A stretch of 12,539 nucleotides of DNA from MGIIa-L3 sp038150305 (GTDB lineage Archaea > Thermoplasmatota > Poseidoniia > Poseidoniales > Poseidoniaceae): positions 1 through 12,539 of the forward strand of contig JAYOTG010000037.1 of the NCBI GenBank assembly GCA_038150305.1, read 5' to 3'. Made by a program: the position numbers and the translations under genes. Numbering within the stretch: position 1 is the stretch's first letter; every line of letters starts with the position of its first letter. Positions 1 through 6,784 of the stretch are shown here, piece by piece. The notes below the pieces were generated by a model. It searched no databases. It had not been told where the DNA came from and saw nothing but the letters and a program-made list of their open reading frames with translations.

Positions 1-1
1 G

Positions 2-1618
2 TGGATGCTCGGCGGCTTGCACGTGGATTCGCTTGACGACGCCACCACCTTGCCGTCCTTGGCCACGCGCCCTGGCGACGTGTGGACCGTCGAGGTTCGT
101 GTCTCCGACGGCACCGACCTTTCGTCATGGCTCACTTCGGACGCCATCACGGTCGGCTCAACCAACCAAGCCCCTGTCGTCAGCAACGTGGTGATTGATG
201 ACGGCACCACACCCACCACAGGCGACGCCATCGCGGCGACGTGGGCACAGGACGATCCTGACGGAGACAGCATTCAATCCACGGAACTGCAGTGGAGCAA
301 GGACGGCACCCACATCGTGGAGGCCAACGACCTGAACCCGCTTCCTGCGTCGTTCACCGCCAAGGGCGAAACGTGGACGGTACAAATCCGGGCCTACGAC
401 GGCGCCCTCTGGTCGACGTGGACCACCAGCGCTGGGCTGACCGTTGGCAACACGGCTCCGGTGATTGAGGATGCACACCTGACCTCACCGACGCTCACCG
501 TGCAGGACAACCTCAGCCTCAACCTCACCTCCAGCGACGTCGACGGGGATGATCTGAGTGTGGTGAGCGTCCGCTGGTTCCTCGACGAGGTGGAGCAGGG
601 CATCGGCGCCGACCAAACCACCCTGCCCGCATCAGCCCTGACGCGCGGAGACGCTTGGCACGCCGTCGTTGCGCTGTCAGACGGCACCGACGAGGTGTCC
701 TTCACGACGGATGCCGTGACCGTGCTCAATTCGGCGCCAACGGTAACGGTCGAATGGCCGGTCAACATCACCGCCACGCAGGACCTCGTCCCGATCATCC
801 TCAGCTCAGACGCCGACGGTGACGCCGTGAGCGTGGAAACGTCGTGGTACAAGAACGGCTTCCGCGATGCCACCTTGAGCAACCTGACCTCGGTGCCTGC
901 GAACAAATTGGCCCCAGAACAGAGCTGGCGTCTTGTGGTGATGATACACGACGGTATGGACGCGGGAGAAGAAGTTGCGTCGACCACCGAGGTCCTCAAC
1001 CTCAATCCACAGGCGAACATCATCGTGGTGTCGAACGAGGTCTGGACCGGCGAGCACACGCTCCTCTCGGGCGCTTCCTCGGTGGACGCTGACGGTCAGA
1101 TCGTGATGCACCGCTGGACCGTCGACGGACAGGTCCTCGTTGGCAAAGACGTCCTGCTGATCTTGGAGGAGGCCACTGAAGTGAGCCTCACGGTCATCGA
1201 CGAGCACGGTGGCATGGCGATGACCAGCACCACGCTGAACCCCACCCTTGGTCCGGAGGTGCAGAACCTCGAAGCAGTGCACGACGGTGCCGGGAGCGTG
1301 CAATTGACCTGGACGTGGAGCGGTGAATTCGTCACGCACCACGTCTATAGAAACGGCGACATGATTGGTGTGACCGATTCAACCACCTTCACCGACCGTC
1401 CACCGATGAGCGGCGTGAACACCTACACCGTTCAACCGGTCAGCGAGGAGCGCACCTTCCAGCGTGGGGCGGACGACGTTGGACTGCAGGTCAACGACGT
1501 CGAAATCGTCACGCCCGCGCCAGCGGCAGGCCTCGGCTACGGACTCGGCGGAGCGATGATCCTCGTGCTCCTGCTGCTGCAAATTCTCACGCTTCGTTCA
1601 GGAGGTGGACGCACATGA
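2..1618 (+). CDS. C-terminal part of a repeat-built surface protein (PKD/FN3-like domains, C-terminal membrane anchor), 5'-truncated
   Basis: The reading frame is open to the window edge, so the N-terminus is missing; residues are counted from the first Met at base 5. The visible part is a series of about 95-residue beta-sandwich-like repeats. Each starts with an N-x-A-P motif (residues 54-57, 149-152, 242-245) and carries a D-x-DGD acidic motif (about 84-88, 178-182, 269-273), a Leu-Pro-Ala-type turn, a Trp-containing strand and a conserved DG. A PKD-like domain follows (about 334-412, with D-A-D-G then H-R-W). Next is a fibronectin III-like domain (about 417-480), then a hydrophobic helix (about 509-530) and a short Arg-containing tail. 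This suggests an extracellular, probably Ca-binding, adhesin-like or structural protein held by its C-terminus. The stop overlaps the next start (ATGA), so it heads or sits within the three-gene operon. The domain type is inferred from pattern; the specific function is unknown. Confidence 0.85.
   Translation, partial: WMLGGLHVDSLDDATTLPSLATRPGDVWTVEVRVSDGTDLSSWLTSDAITVGSTNQAPVVSNVVIDDGTTPTTGDAIAATWAQDDPDGDSIQSTELQWSKDGTHIVEANDLNPLPASFTAKGETWTVQIRAYDGALWSTWTTSAGLTVGNTAPVIEDAHLTSPTLTVQDNLSLNLTSSDVDGDDLSVVSVRWFLDEVEQGIGADQTTLPASALTRGDAWHAVVALSDGTDEVSFTTDAVTVLNSAPTVTVEWPVNITATQDLVPIILSSDADGDAVSVETSWYKNGFRDATLSNLTSVPANKLAPEQSWRLVVMIHDGMDAGEEVASTTEVLNLNPQANIIVVSNEVWTGEHTLLSGASSVDADGQIVMHRWTVDGQVLVGKDVLLILEEATEVSLTVIDEHGGMAMTSTTLNPTLGPEVQNLEAVHDGAGSVQLTWTWSGEFVTHHVYRNGDMIGVTDSTTFTDRPPMSGVNTYTVQPVSEERTFQRGADDVGLQVNDVEIVTPAPAAGLGYGLGGAMILVLLLLQILTLRSGGGRT
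1601..1607 (+). promoter_or_regulatory. Shine-Dalgarno site for the gene at 1615
   Basis: GGAGGTG lies 7 nt before ATG 1615, inside the end of the upstream gene. It matches the usual complement of the archaeal 16S 3' end. It fixes the start and supports translation within an operon. Confidence 0.8.
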
Positions 1619-2586
1619 AGCGCATCGTCATCCTGCTCGTCGTCACCTCCCTGCTCATGGCGCCGTCCTTTGGCGCGGCCAACCCGAACGGCGTGGGCGA
1701 GGGCGCCTTCGATGCGCAATGCGGCGGCGCCTGCCACGGTGATGCGGACATGAACAGGACCTCCGCGTCCACCGTTTCGCTCGAGGCCCCCACGGTGGTC
1801 TACGAAGGCCTGCTGACCAGCGTCAGCGTCACGGTCACCGGCGTCCAGACCACCTCCACGGGCGTGCTTGGCCTCTTCCTCCTCTCGGACGTGACCGGCG
1901 CCGAGGACACGCCTGAAGACGACGGCTGGACCATCGTTTCAAACAGCGAGGGCGGCACCCAGAATTACGCCGAGGTCGTCGTGGCACCCGGCGTCATGAC
2001 GCACACCGTCGAATGGACGCTTCGCGCCCCCGGCGTCGGCGAATACCAGCTTCACGCCGCGATCCACCACGGAACGCAAGACGGCAGCGGCGCGCCCTTC
2101 TTTGGGGTCAGCGAAGCACCGGCAAGCGTGGAGGTGCAACCCGTTCCGGCCAACCTCCCTCGCTTGTCTGACGACTTCCAAGCACCCGTCCTGCGCACCC
2201 TCGGTGAAGCCACCACCGTGCGCCTGATCACCGAAGCCGTGAGCGACCTTGAGGTCGAGTGGCGCGTTGATGGGGGCATGGTACGAACCGCCACGGCCAC
2301 GTCGGAAGGCAACGGCGTCTGGACCTTCGACATCCCCGCAAGCCTCGAGCCGGTGGTGGTGGAGTGGCGCGTCCACCTTGAGGGCGAGGGACCCACACAG
2401 ACCACGCCTTGGCTGGCCTTGCAAAGCGAGGAACCGAAGTTCACGGTGGACGAAACGGCCGCCTACGTGCAAGCCTTCGCCATCTTGTTCGTGACCATGG
2501 TTGCGTTCATGTCGGTGCAGCGAAGGGTGCCGCCAACGTCCGACCAACCCAATATTTTGCCCTTCGCGAACGAGGTGATGCCCTGA
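1615..2586 (+). CDS. Secreted, membrane-anchored protein with C-X3-CH heme-like motif and Reeler/choice-of-anchor-V-like domain
   Basis: The 323-residue protein has a signal peptide (about 1-20, ending near F-G-A-A). A cysteine motif C36-GGA-C40-H41-G-D follows immediately, then a beta-rich domain (about 50-176), a second beta domain (about 185-275), a membrane helix (about 282-300) and a short cytoplasmic tail. C-x3-C-H followed by G resembles cytochrome c heme attachment sites but has one residue more than canonical CxxCH. A short Cys-Cys-His motif before a Reeler or 'choice-of-anchor V'-like sandwich is a recurrent prokaryotic surface architecture, so an extracytoplasmic redox or heme protein is a reasonable inference, not proven. 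The start is fixed by ATGA overlap with the upstream gene and a strong Shine-Dalgarno. The stop overlaps the next start (TGATG), so the genes are probably translationally coupled. Confidence 0.8.
   Translation: MKRIVILLVVTSLLMAPSFGAANPNGVGEGAFDAQCGGACHGDADMNRTSASTVSLEAPTVVYEGLLTSVSVTVTGVQTTSTGVLGLFLLSDVTGAEDTPEDDGWTIVSNSEGGTQNYAEVVVAPGVMTHTVEWTLRAPGVGEYQLHAAIHHGTQDGSGAPFFGVSEAPASVEVQPVPANLPRLSDDFQAPVLRTLGEATTVRLITEAVSDLEVEWRVDGGMVRTATATSEGNGVWTFDIPASLEPVVVEWRVHLEGEGPTQTTPWLALQSEEPKFTVDETAAYVQAFAILFVTMVAFMSVQRRVPPTSDQPNILPFANEVMP
2572..2579 (+). promoter_or_regulatory. Shine-Dalgarno site for the gene at 2586
   Basis: GAGGTGAT lies 6 nt before ATG 2586. It selects that start and excludes a longer upstream reading in the same frame, which would overlap the preceding gene extensively. 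Confidence 0.8.
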
Positions 2587-3146
2587 TGGTCTCTGCAGGC
2601 ACGCTCCACGTGATCGCCACCGAACTCGCCATCGGGGCCTACGCCACCGCGGGTGTGGCTTTCCTGATCGCCGGATTGGCCAGCCACGGTCTGTTCGGCC
2701 TTGGCCGCCACCTCCGCACCGCAGACCTCGCGGCCCACTTCGCCTTGGCCTTCGGGCTTCTGGCCATGCCCTTCGCGATGGCCACGGGCATCTCCTCAAG
2801 CCCTGGTGAGGGCATCGACCATCCCCTGCTCATCAACAAGATGCTCCTTGGCTCTGGCGCAATCGGCCTCGCTCTGGGCGTGCTGCTGACGCGTCGTCGG
2901 CTCGGTGCTGGCCTTTGGGACGACCGAGGCGGCCGACGCTGGCAAAGCCTCGGAGGATTGGGCGCGGTCGGTCTGGTGCTGATCACTGCCTCCATGGGCG
3001 GCACGTACACGCGTGGTGAGTCCTTGCTCGACGTGCTGTCCTTGCCCTACGACATCGTGCCGCTGATGCCGATGTGGCTCTCTTTGGCCGTGCTTGGCTT
3101 GGCCGTGGTGAACCTCGTACTGATGCGCCGGCCTCAATCCGCTTGA
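2586..3146 (+). CDS. Five-helix membrane protein, DUF2231-like, possible heme-binding partner
   Basis: This 186-residue, very hydrophobic protein has helices at about 5-30, 47-68, 82-101, 121-138 and 157-179. Histidines at or near membrane positions are H8, H34, H42, H51 and H79. The order of an early helix, a His-containing second helix, an 'ATGI' turn and a short loop with I-D-H-P-L-L recalls DUF2231-type predicted membrane proteins, some of which are thought to bind heme, but similarity by eye is weak. It overlaps the preceding gene by one base and has a clear Shine-Dalgarno. Co-expression with the C-X3-CH protein suggests a membrane redox pair. Alternatives are any small integral membrane subunit. 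No second-strand gene competes for this interval. Confidence 0.75.
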   Translation: MVSAGTLHVIATELAIGAYATAGVAFLIAGLASHGLFGLGRHLRTADLAAHFALAFGLLAMPFAMATGISSSPGEGIDHPLLINKMLLGSGAIGLALGVLLTRRRLGAGLWDDRGGRRWQSLGGLGAVGLVLITASMGGTYTRGESLLDVLSLPYDIVPLMPMWLSLAVLGLAVVNLVLMRRPQSA

Positions 3147-3259
3147 GCGCAGCGCTTTGGTTGGAGAAATGGATTTGGCCATCGCAACAAGCGTGCGACG
3201 TATGCCGCCCGGAAAAGTGGAAGAGCGCCTCGCAGAAAAGGCAGAGCCTGTGCTTGGGT

Positions 3260-3787
3260 TCAAGCCCAGATGATGTGGCTGTCGATGTATTTCGCGACCT
3301 GCTTGTAACCTGCAAACCAGTAATACAGCGTGAGCGTGATGATGCTCAGGATACAGATTTTCACCCAAATTCCAAACAATCCCATCGGAGTACCGGTGAA
3401 CTGGATGCTTCTGCCATCGATTCGGACATTTCTCGACCACTTGTTGATCACCATGCACTTCGCCCACGGAAGTCCAAAACCAAGGGTGATGACCTTCAGC
3501 AGGAAACCGAGGAGTTTCGTGAAAAACATCCCGTATTCTGCGGTTTGAATGGCCCAATCACCGGCGGGGACCACTGAGGTATCAGCCATTGTAGGCATCG
3601 CTTGCACGGGCTCCTGAGTGGCGATGGGCGCCTCAACCACAGGAACAGCTTCTGCGGCCACAGGAACATCTTCTGCGGCCACAGGAACATCTTCTGCAGC
3701 TGGAGAGGGCATCGAATCGGAGCTCTCATTCGGCACCCATTCAGCTCCGTTCCACCTCCACTTGCCGTCCTCACTCAGTTGTTCCAT
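3260..3787 (-). CDS. DUF898/YjgN-like half-domain membrane protein with N-terminal W-rich motif
   Basis: The product is 175 residues. Residues 1-20 contain the short W-x-W-NG-x-EWVP motif seen at the ends of many prokaryotic membrane proteins. Residues 30-75 are an acidic Ala/Pro/Val linker containing perfect and near-perfect seven-residue repeats. Residues 88-172 match the DUF898 (YjgN) pattern: a hydrophobic helix with L-x-K-V-I-T-L-G, a PWA turn, a basic stretch, F-x-G-T-P, then a second helix and a Y-x-x-x-K-Y-I-x-x-H end. Only one half-unit is present, against the longer repeats of typical DUF898 proteins. It is transcribed alone from a TATA-like box about 28 bases upstream, giving an almost leaderless mRNA. 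It lies in a lower-GC stretch between two unrelated units, which suggests accessory gene content. Function unknown. Confidence 0.75.
   Translation of the reverse strand: MEQLSEDGKWRWNGAEWVPNESSDSMPSPAAEDVPVAAEDVPVAAEAVPVVEAPIATQEPVQAMPTMADTSVVPAGDWAIQTAEYGMFFTKLLGFLLKVITLGFGLPWAKCMVINKWSRNVRIDGRSIQFTGTPMGLFGIWVKICILSIITLTLYYWFAGYKQVAKYIDSHIIWA
3638..3700 (-). repeat. Three tandem 21-bp repeats inside the DUF898-like gene
   Basis: Three consecutive 21-bp copies (3638-3658, 3659-3679, 3680-3700) differ at only a few bases and encode A-E-D/A-V-P-V-A heptads in the linker. The nearly identical DNA implies recent slippage expansion. The period is a multiple of three, so frame is kept and linker length can vary. 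Confidence 0.85.
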
Positions 3788-3807
3788 GTGTGGCCATACG
3801 GCTTCCG

Positions 3808-3822
3808 TTTTATGATAATTTT
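3808..3822 (-). promoter_or_regulatory. TATA-box-like promoter of the DUF898-like gene
   Basis: An AT-rich stretch in otherwise GC-rich DNA is centred about 28 bases upstream of ATG 3787 on the minus strand. This fits an archaeal TATA box driving a leaderless or near-leaderless transcript. Confidence 0.6.
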
Positions 3823-3834
3823 CGCCTGCAGGCG
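3823..3834. promoter_or_regulatory. 12-bp perfect palindrome next to the TATA box, candidate operator
   Basis: CGCCTGCAGGCG is perfectly self-complementary and sits directly upstream of the TATA-like box of the minus-strand gene, at the BRE position. A dimeric regulator bound here would affect TFB/TBP access. The role is inferred from position only. Confidence 0.4.
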
Positions 3835-3945
3835 TTTTCTTCCGCGATGAACGTCATCAACCGGAAACTTGCTTCATGGCTCGGCACAACGGTACTGAAC
3901 GGATGGTTCATCCAATGCGGTTTGCAGCCGCAGACACACCTCGGA

Positions 3946-3988
3946 TTAGCGGAGGATCGCATCGTGCATCTTCGCGAGGTCACGCGTG
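3946..3988 (-). pseudogene. Stranded copy of the acyl-CoA dehydrogenase C-terminus
   Basis: Read on the minus strand, bases 3987 down to 3946 encode T-R-D-L-A-K-M-H-D-A-I-L-R-stop. This is exactly the last 13 residues of the acyl-CoA dehydrogenase that ends at 5519. The match is 37 of 43 bases, and all six differences are at codon wobble positions or change TGA to TAA, leaving the peptide unchanged. The copy has no start or body, and an in-frame stop lies just upstream (4003-4005). It also forms one of two direct repeats, with 5519-5561, around the TM2 gene. It is either the displaced 3' end of the gene left by an insertion or the relic of a deleted paralogue. Confidence 0.8.
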
Positions 3989-4065
3989 CGCCCTGACCGC
4001 ACTCAATCCTCCGCGGCCACCTGCGGTGAGGAAGAACCTAAGGCCAAATCTTCACATTGCGTAGC

Positions 4066-5505
4066 GTGAGTCAAGACGCTGTCGAGCCACCGACAAAGAG
4101 CACCGCAGTGGTGTTTCTCCTCGCATTCTTTCTTGGTGCCCTTGGGGTTCACAACGTCTACATCGGGCGATGGAAGCGCGGGCTGGTCCAATTTTTGTTG
4201 ACCGTCTTGACCTTTGGTGGCGGGCTGGTCATTACCCTTCCGTGGGCCATTGTTGAGTCCTTCTTGATCCTGATCGGAAGGTACAACCTCGAACCGGTGG
4301 TCGAGCCAATCGACGCCCCCGTAACTCCTGAACAAGCGCAGAGCAGCACACGCGAGTACTTGCTGACTGGGCTTTTGTTGACTCCTCTTTTGGCCGCCAT
4401 CCCCTTCACTGCAGGTCTGATTCTTGTTGCAGCTGTGGCGTTCTACTTCGTCGTCGGCTACATCTGGAACGCCATCACAAAGATGTTCATCACCTCCGTC
4501 TTGCCCATTTACGCCAACGTCTTCAGCGGTGGCAAGAAATTCCTCATCCGTTTTTCGGAATACCAACTTCACCCCACGTCTACCCGAACCGAACTCTTCC
4601 GAGCTACGAGGAAGATGAGCCTCACGGCCGTGTTTGTCTTGGTTTTCCTGATCAGCCTCGTGGCCCAATCCAACATCGGGATGGTCACCGAGGGCAACAT
4701 CCCAGACGCAATGGTGTGCCAAGACGGCACCGTGGACCTTCTGGGCTTGTGTGATGAGGGGCAAGGAGGCGTGGCTGATGCATGCGGTTCCTCCTGTGTC
4801 ATGGAGAATTCGACGGCAGGAGACCGAATTTACGAAGCATACTTGTCCGAAGATATCCTGATGTTCATGATGCTGTCACCCTTCCTGACCGCTCTGGTGG
4901 CACCTGTCTTGGTGTTGCGGTACAGCTCCCTCTCGATCGTTGACAAGAAGACACGGTCGATGTCTCCCATCGGTGAGAAGGCAAACGATCTGACCAACGT
5001 GGCCGCAGGCATGGGTTCCGTTGTCTTGTTTTTCCAAACCGCGTGGAGGATCGCCAATGCTGCCGTGGAAAACGGCAACATTGGACAAGGCATCATGTTT
5101 GTCGGGTTGATTTTACTGACCACCGTTGCCCTTGTGTTGGTGTTTTATCCACTGATTTGGTTGCCTATGCTCCGATTCACGAAGGCGTTCGAGGGTCACG
5201 TCCTCCATTTGGACAACACCCTGATGCAAAGCAAAGGGATTGAAATTCACGAGTTGACTTACGCAGACAACGAATTGCGCATTGCGCCCCTCTCGTCACC
5301 CAACCAAACCACGGGACAAGACACGCCTTTGCCCAAGGAGGACATGCTTGAGCCAACCCCTGAACCTGCGATGAAGGAAGGACCGTCCGTTGATGAACCG
5401 GCACAAAGCATCGACGCCCACGGGTTTGAATGGACCGTGCATGAGGGTGTGAATTTCTACCGCAAATCAGGCTCCAATGACCCTTGGACCAAGTATGAGG
5501 GGTGA
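4066..5505 (+). CDS. TM2-domain polytopic membrane protein with four-Cys external loop and C-terminal W-rich motif
   Basis: Residues here count from TTG 4057, which would add three residues to the chosen GTG 4066; neither start has a clear Shine-Dalgarno. Residues 14-76 are a TM2 domain: two helices with G-x-x-G-V-H-N-x-Y-I-G-R between them. Further helices lie at about 101-137 (two), 188-204, 268-287, 316-333 and 343-368. The loop at 205-262 holds four cysteines (221, 232, 243, 247) and is probably external and disulfide-bonded. The tail has an acidic Pro-rich linker (about 412-452), then a W-T-V-x-x-G-x-N-F-Y motif and a terminal W-T-K-Y. TM2 proteins are often stress- or envelope-related, but this large fusion is not one I can name. 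Composition is visibly lower in GC than neighbours (27 of 60 G/C in 5221-5280). It converges on the dehydrogenase with a 13-base gap. Confidence 0.85.
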   Translation: MSQDAVEPPTKSTAVVFLLAFFLGALGVHNVYIGRWKRGLVQFLLTVLTFGGGLVITLPWAIVESFLILIGRYNLEPVVEPIDAPVTPEQAQSSTREYLLTGLLLTPLLAAIPFTAGLILVAAVAFYFVVGYIWNAITKMFITSVLPIYANVFSGGKKFLIRFSEYQLHPTSTRTELFRATRKMSLTAVFVLVFLISLVAQSNIGMVTEGNIPDAMVCQDGTVDLLGLCDEGQGGVADACGSSCVMENSTAGDRIYEAYLSEDILMFMMLSPFLTALVAPVLVLRYSSLSIVDKKTRSMSPIGEKANDLTNVAAGMGSVVLFFQTAWRIANAAVENGNIGQGIMFVGLILLTTVALVLVFYPLIWLPMLRFTKAFEGHVLHLDNTLMQSKGIEIHELTYADNELRIAPLSSPNQTTGQDTPLPKEDMLEPTPEPAMKEGPSVDEPAQSIDAHGFEWTVHEGVNFYRKSGSNDPWTKYEG

Positions 5506-5518
5506 AGATGTTCTCGAC

Positions 5519-5561
5519 TCAGCGGAGAATTGCGTCGTGCATCTTTGCAAGGTCACGCGTG
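5519..5561 (-). repeat. Direct-repeat partner: 3' end of the intact acyl-CoA dehydrogenase gene
   Basis: This is the second copy of the repeat at 3946-3988, and here it is the functional end of the gene. It uses CTT, GCA and ATT codons where the stranded copy uses CTC, GCG and ATC. The stranded copy thus looks more like the GC-rich host and this one more like the inserted segment. Confidence 0.8.
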
Positions 5562-6715
5562 ATGTTCTTCTGGTGAGATTCCAGTGTGCCACCGCCGATT
5601 TCGAGCAACTTGGCGTCGCGCCACAGGCGCTCGACGTGGTACTCCGCCACGTACCCGTAACCGCCCATGACCTGCATGGCGGCGTCGGCGATCTCCTTGG
5701 CCGCGGTCGTGGCGTAGAGCTTCACGCCGTCTGAATCGAGGCGCTGGCCGGCCTGGCCAAGCACCAGGTTCGAGGCCGTGTCGTAGATGTACGCACGCAT
5801 GGCGCGGTACTTGGCCCACGATTCGCCGATGTGGCGCTGAATCTGCCCGAAGTCACGGATGCTGCTGCCAAAGGCGGAGCGGTCCGTGGCGTATTGGTTC
5901 ATTTCCTCGAGGGCGCGGCGACCAATGCCGAGCGACATGGCTGCAAGCGCGAGGCGCTCAATCTCGAGGTTGCCCATCATGTGGAGCAGTGAGCCGCCCT
6001 CGTCGCCGACGAGGTTCTCGGCAGGCACGACGCAGTCTTGGAAGACCAATTCGGCCGTGTTGGACGCACGCATGCCCGTCTTGTCCATGATCTTCTGACC
6101 GACGCTATACCCGGGCATGCCGGCCTCCACGAGGAAGGTGCTCATCTGCACGCGACCCTTGTCGTCCTCGCCGGTGCGGGCGTAGACCCACACCACATCA
6201 GCGGGCGTGCCTTCTTCATCGAGCACGCCGTTGGTGATCCACATTTTGCGGCCGTTCAGCAACCACGTGCCGTCGGCTTGCTTTACCGCGTTGGTGCTCA
6301 AGCCGAGGACGTCGGTTCCCGCATCAGGCTCGGACATCGCCATCGCACCGATCCACTCACCCGAGCAGACCTTGGGCAGGATGCGCTCCTTCTGGGCGTC
6401 GTCGCCGTTGAAGGCGAGGTTGTTGACGAAGAGCATCGAGTGGGCCAAGTAGGCCAGCGCAAAGCCGGGGTCTGAGGCCGAGAGTTCCTCGTGCACAATG
6501 CACACGGCCACGGCGTCGAGGTTGGCACCGCCATAGGCCTCGTCCACGGTCAGGCCGAGCAGGCCCAATTCGCCCATGGACCGCATGAGGTCGAGGTTGA
6601 ACCGCTCGAGGCGGTCGTGCTCGTGCGCTTGAGGCTCAACGTGCTCCTGAACCCACTCACGGACCATCTCACGCAGCATGAGGTGGGCTTCGGTGGGGTT
6701 CGCAAGGTCGTGCAT
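5519..6715 (-). CDS. Acyl-CoA dehydrogenase, isovaleryl-CoA dehydrogenase-type
   Basis: This FAD enzyme oxidises an acyl-CoA to the 2-enoyl-CoA and passes electrons to an electron-transfer flavoprotein. The 398-residue product has the full ACAD layout. An N-terminal helical domain is followed by the A-M-S-E-P-D-A-G-T-D signature (about 125-135), W-I-T-N-G (about 159-163), the middle beta domain, and the C-terminal helical domain ending in G-G-Y-G-Y, L-W-R-D-A-K and I-G-G-G-T. The catalytic base is probably the Glu in E-I-E-R-L (residue 253), the isovaleryl-CoA dehydrogenase position. The MCAD-type Glu site is Gly here. A branched-chain (leucine) substrate is therefore likely but not certain. 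ATG 6715 is preferred: GGTGA (6724-6728) lies 8 nt upstream; GTG 6727 is the alternative. It follows the hydroxylase gene by 69 bases on the same strand. Its last 13 codons are duplicated at 3946-3988. Confidence 0.92.
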   Translation of the reverse strand: MHDLANPTEAHLMLREMVREWVQEHVEPQAHEHDRLERFNLDLMRSMGELGLLGLTVDEAYGGANLDAVAVCIVHEELSASDPGFALAYLAHSMLFVNNLAFNGDDAQKERILPKVCSGEWIGAMAMSEPDAGTDVLGLSTNAVKQADGTWLLNGRKMWITNGVLDEEGTPADVVWVYARTGEDDKGRVQMSTFLVEAGMPGYSVGQKIMDKTGMRASNTAELVFQDCVVPAENLVGDEGGSLLHMMGNLEIERLALAAMSLGIGRRALEEMNQYATDRSAFGSSIRDFGQIQRHIGESWAKYRAMRAYIYDTASNLVLGQAGQRLDSDGVKLYATTAAKEIADAAMQVMGGYGYVAEYHVERLWRDAKLLEIGGGTLESHQKNITRDLAKMHDAILR

Positions 6716-6784
6716 CACGGTGCTCACCAGCCCTTCCGACCTGCGGTCGCCATTTGAAAGGAGCGTCCCAATCCGGGTTCTGCA

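Larger units (their letters stand above)
3946..5561. mobile_element. Candidate insertion of about 1.57 kb in the 3' end of the acyl-CoA dehydrogenase gene, one cargo gene
   Basis: The two copies of the 43-bp dehydrogenase tail are direct repeats, with starts 1,573 bp apart, enclosing a single gene and little else. The exactly shared core AGGTCACGCGTG ends the homology abruptly on the gene-body side. This is the layout left by integration at a protein-coding 3' end that restores the reading frame. No integrase, transposase or terminal inverted repeat is visible. It would therefore be a non-autonomous cassette, a decayed element, or the product of recombination rather than a complete mobile element. 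Confidence 0.45.

Noticed and set aside
2409..2585. Upstream extension of the five-helix protein.
   Set aside because: It overlaps the preceding gene out of frame, while ATG 2586 has a strong Shine-Dalgarno and TGATG coupling.
3245..3270. GGTTCAAGCC resembling a tRNA T arm.
   Set aside because: The flanking bases do not form a 5-bp T stem, no acceptor or anticodon arm is present, and it lies over the 3' end of the DUF898-like gene.
3847..3996. Plus-strand open frame of 49 residues from ATG 3847.
   Set aside because: Its second half is the antisense of the stranded dehydrogenase tail, it has no start signal, and the peptide shows no domain or helix.
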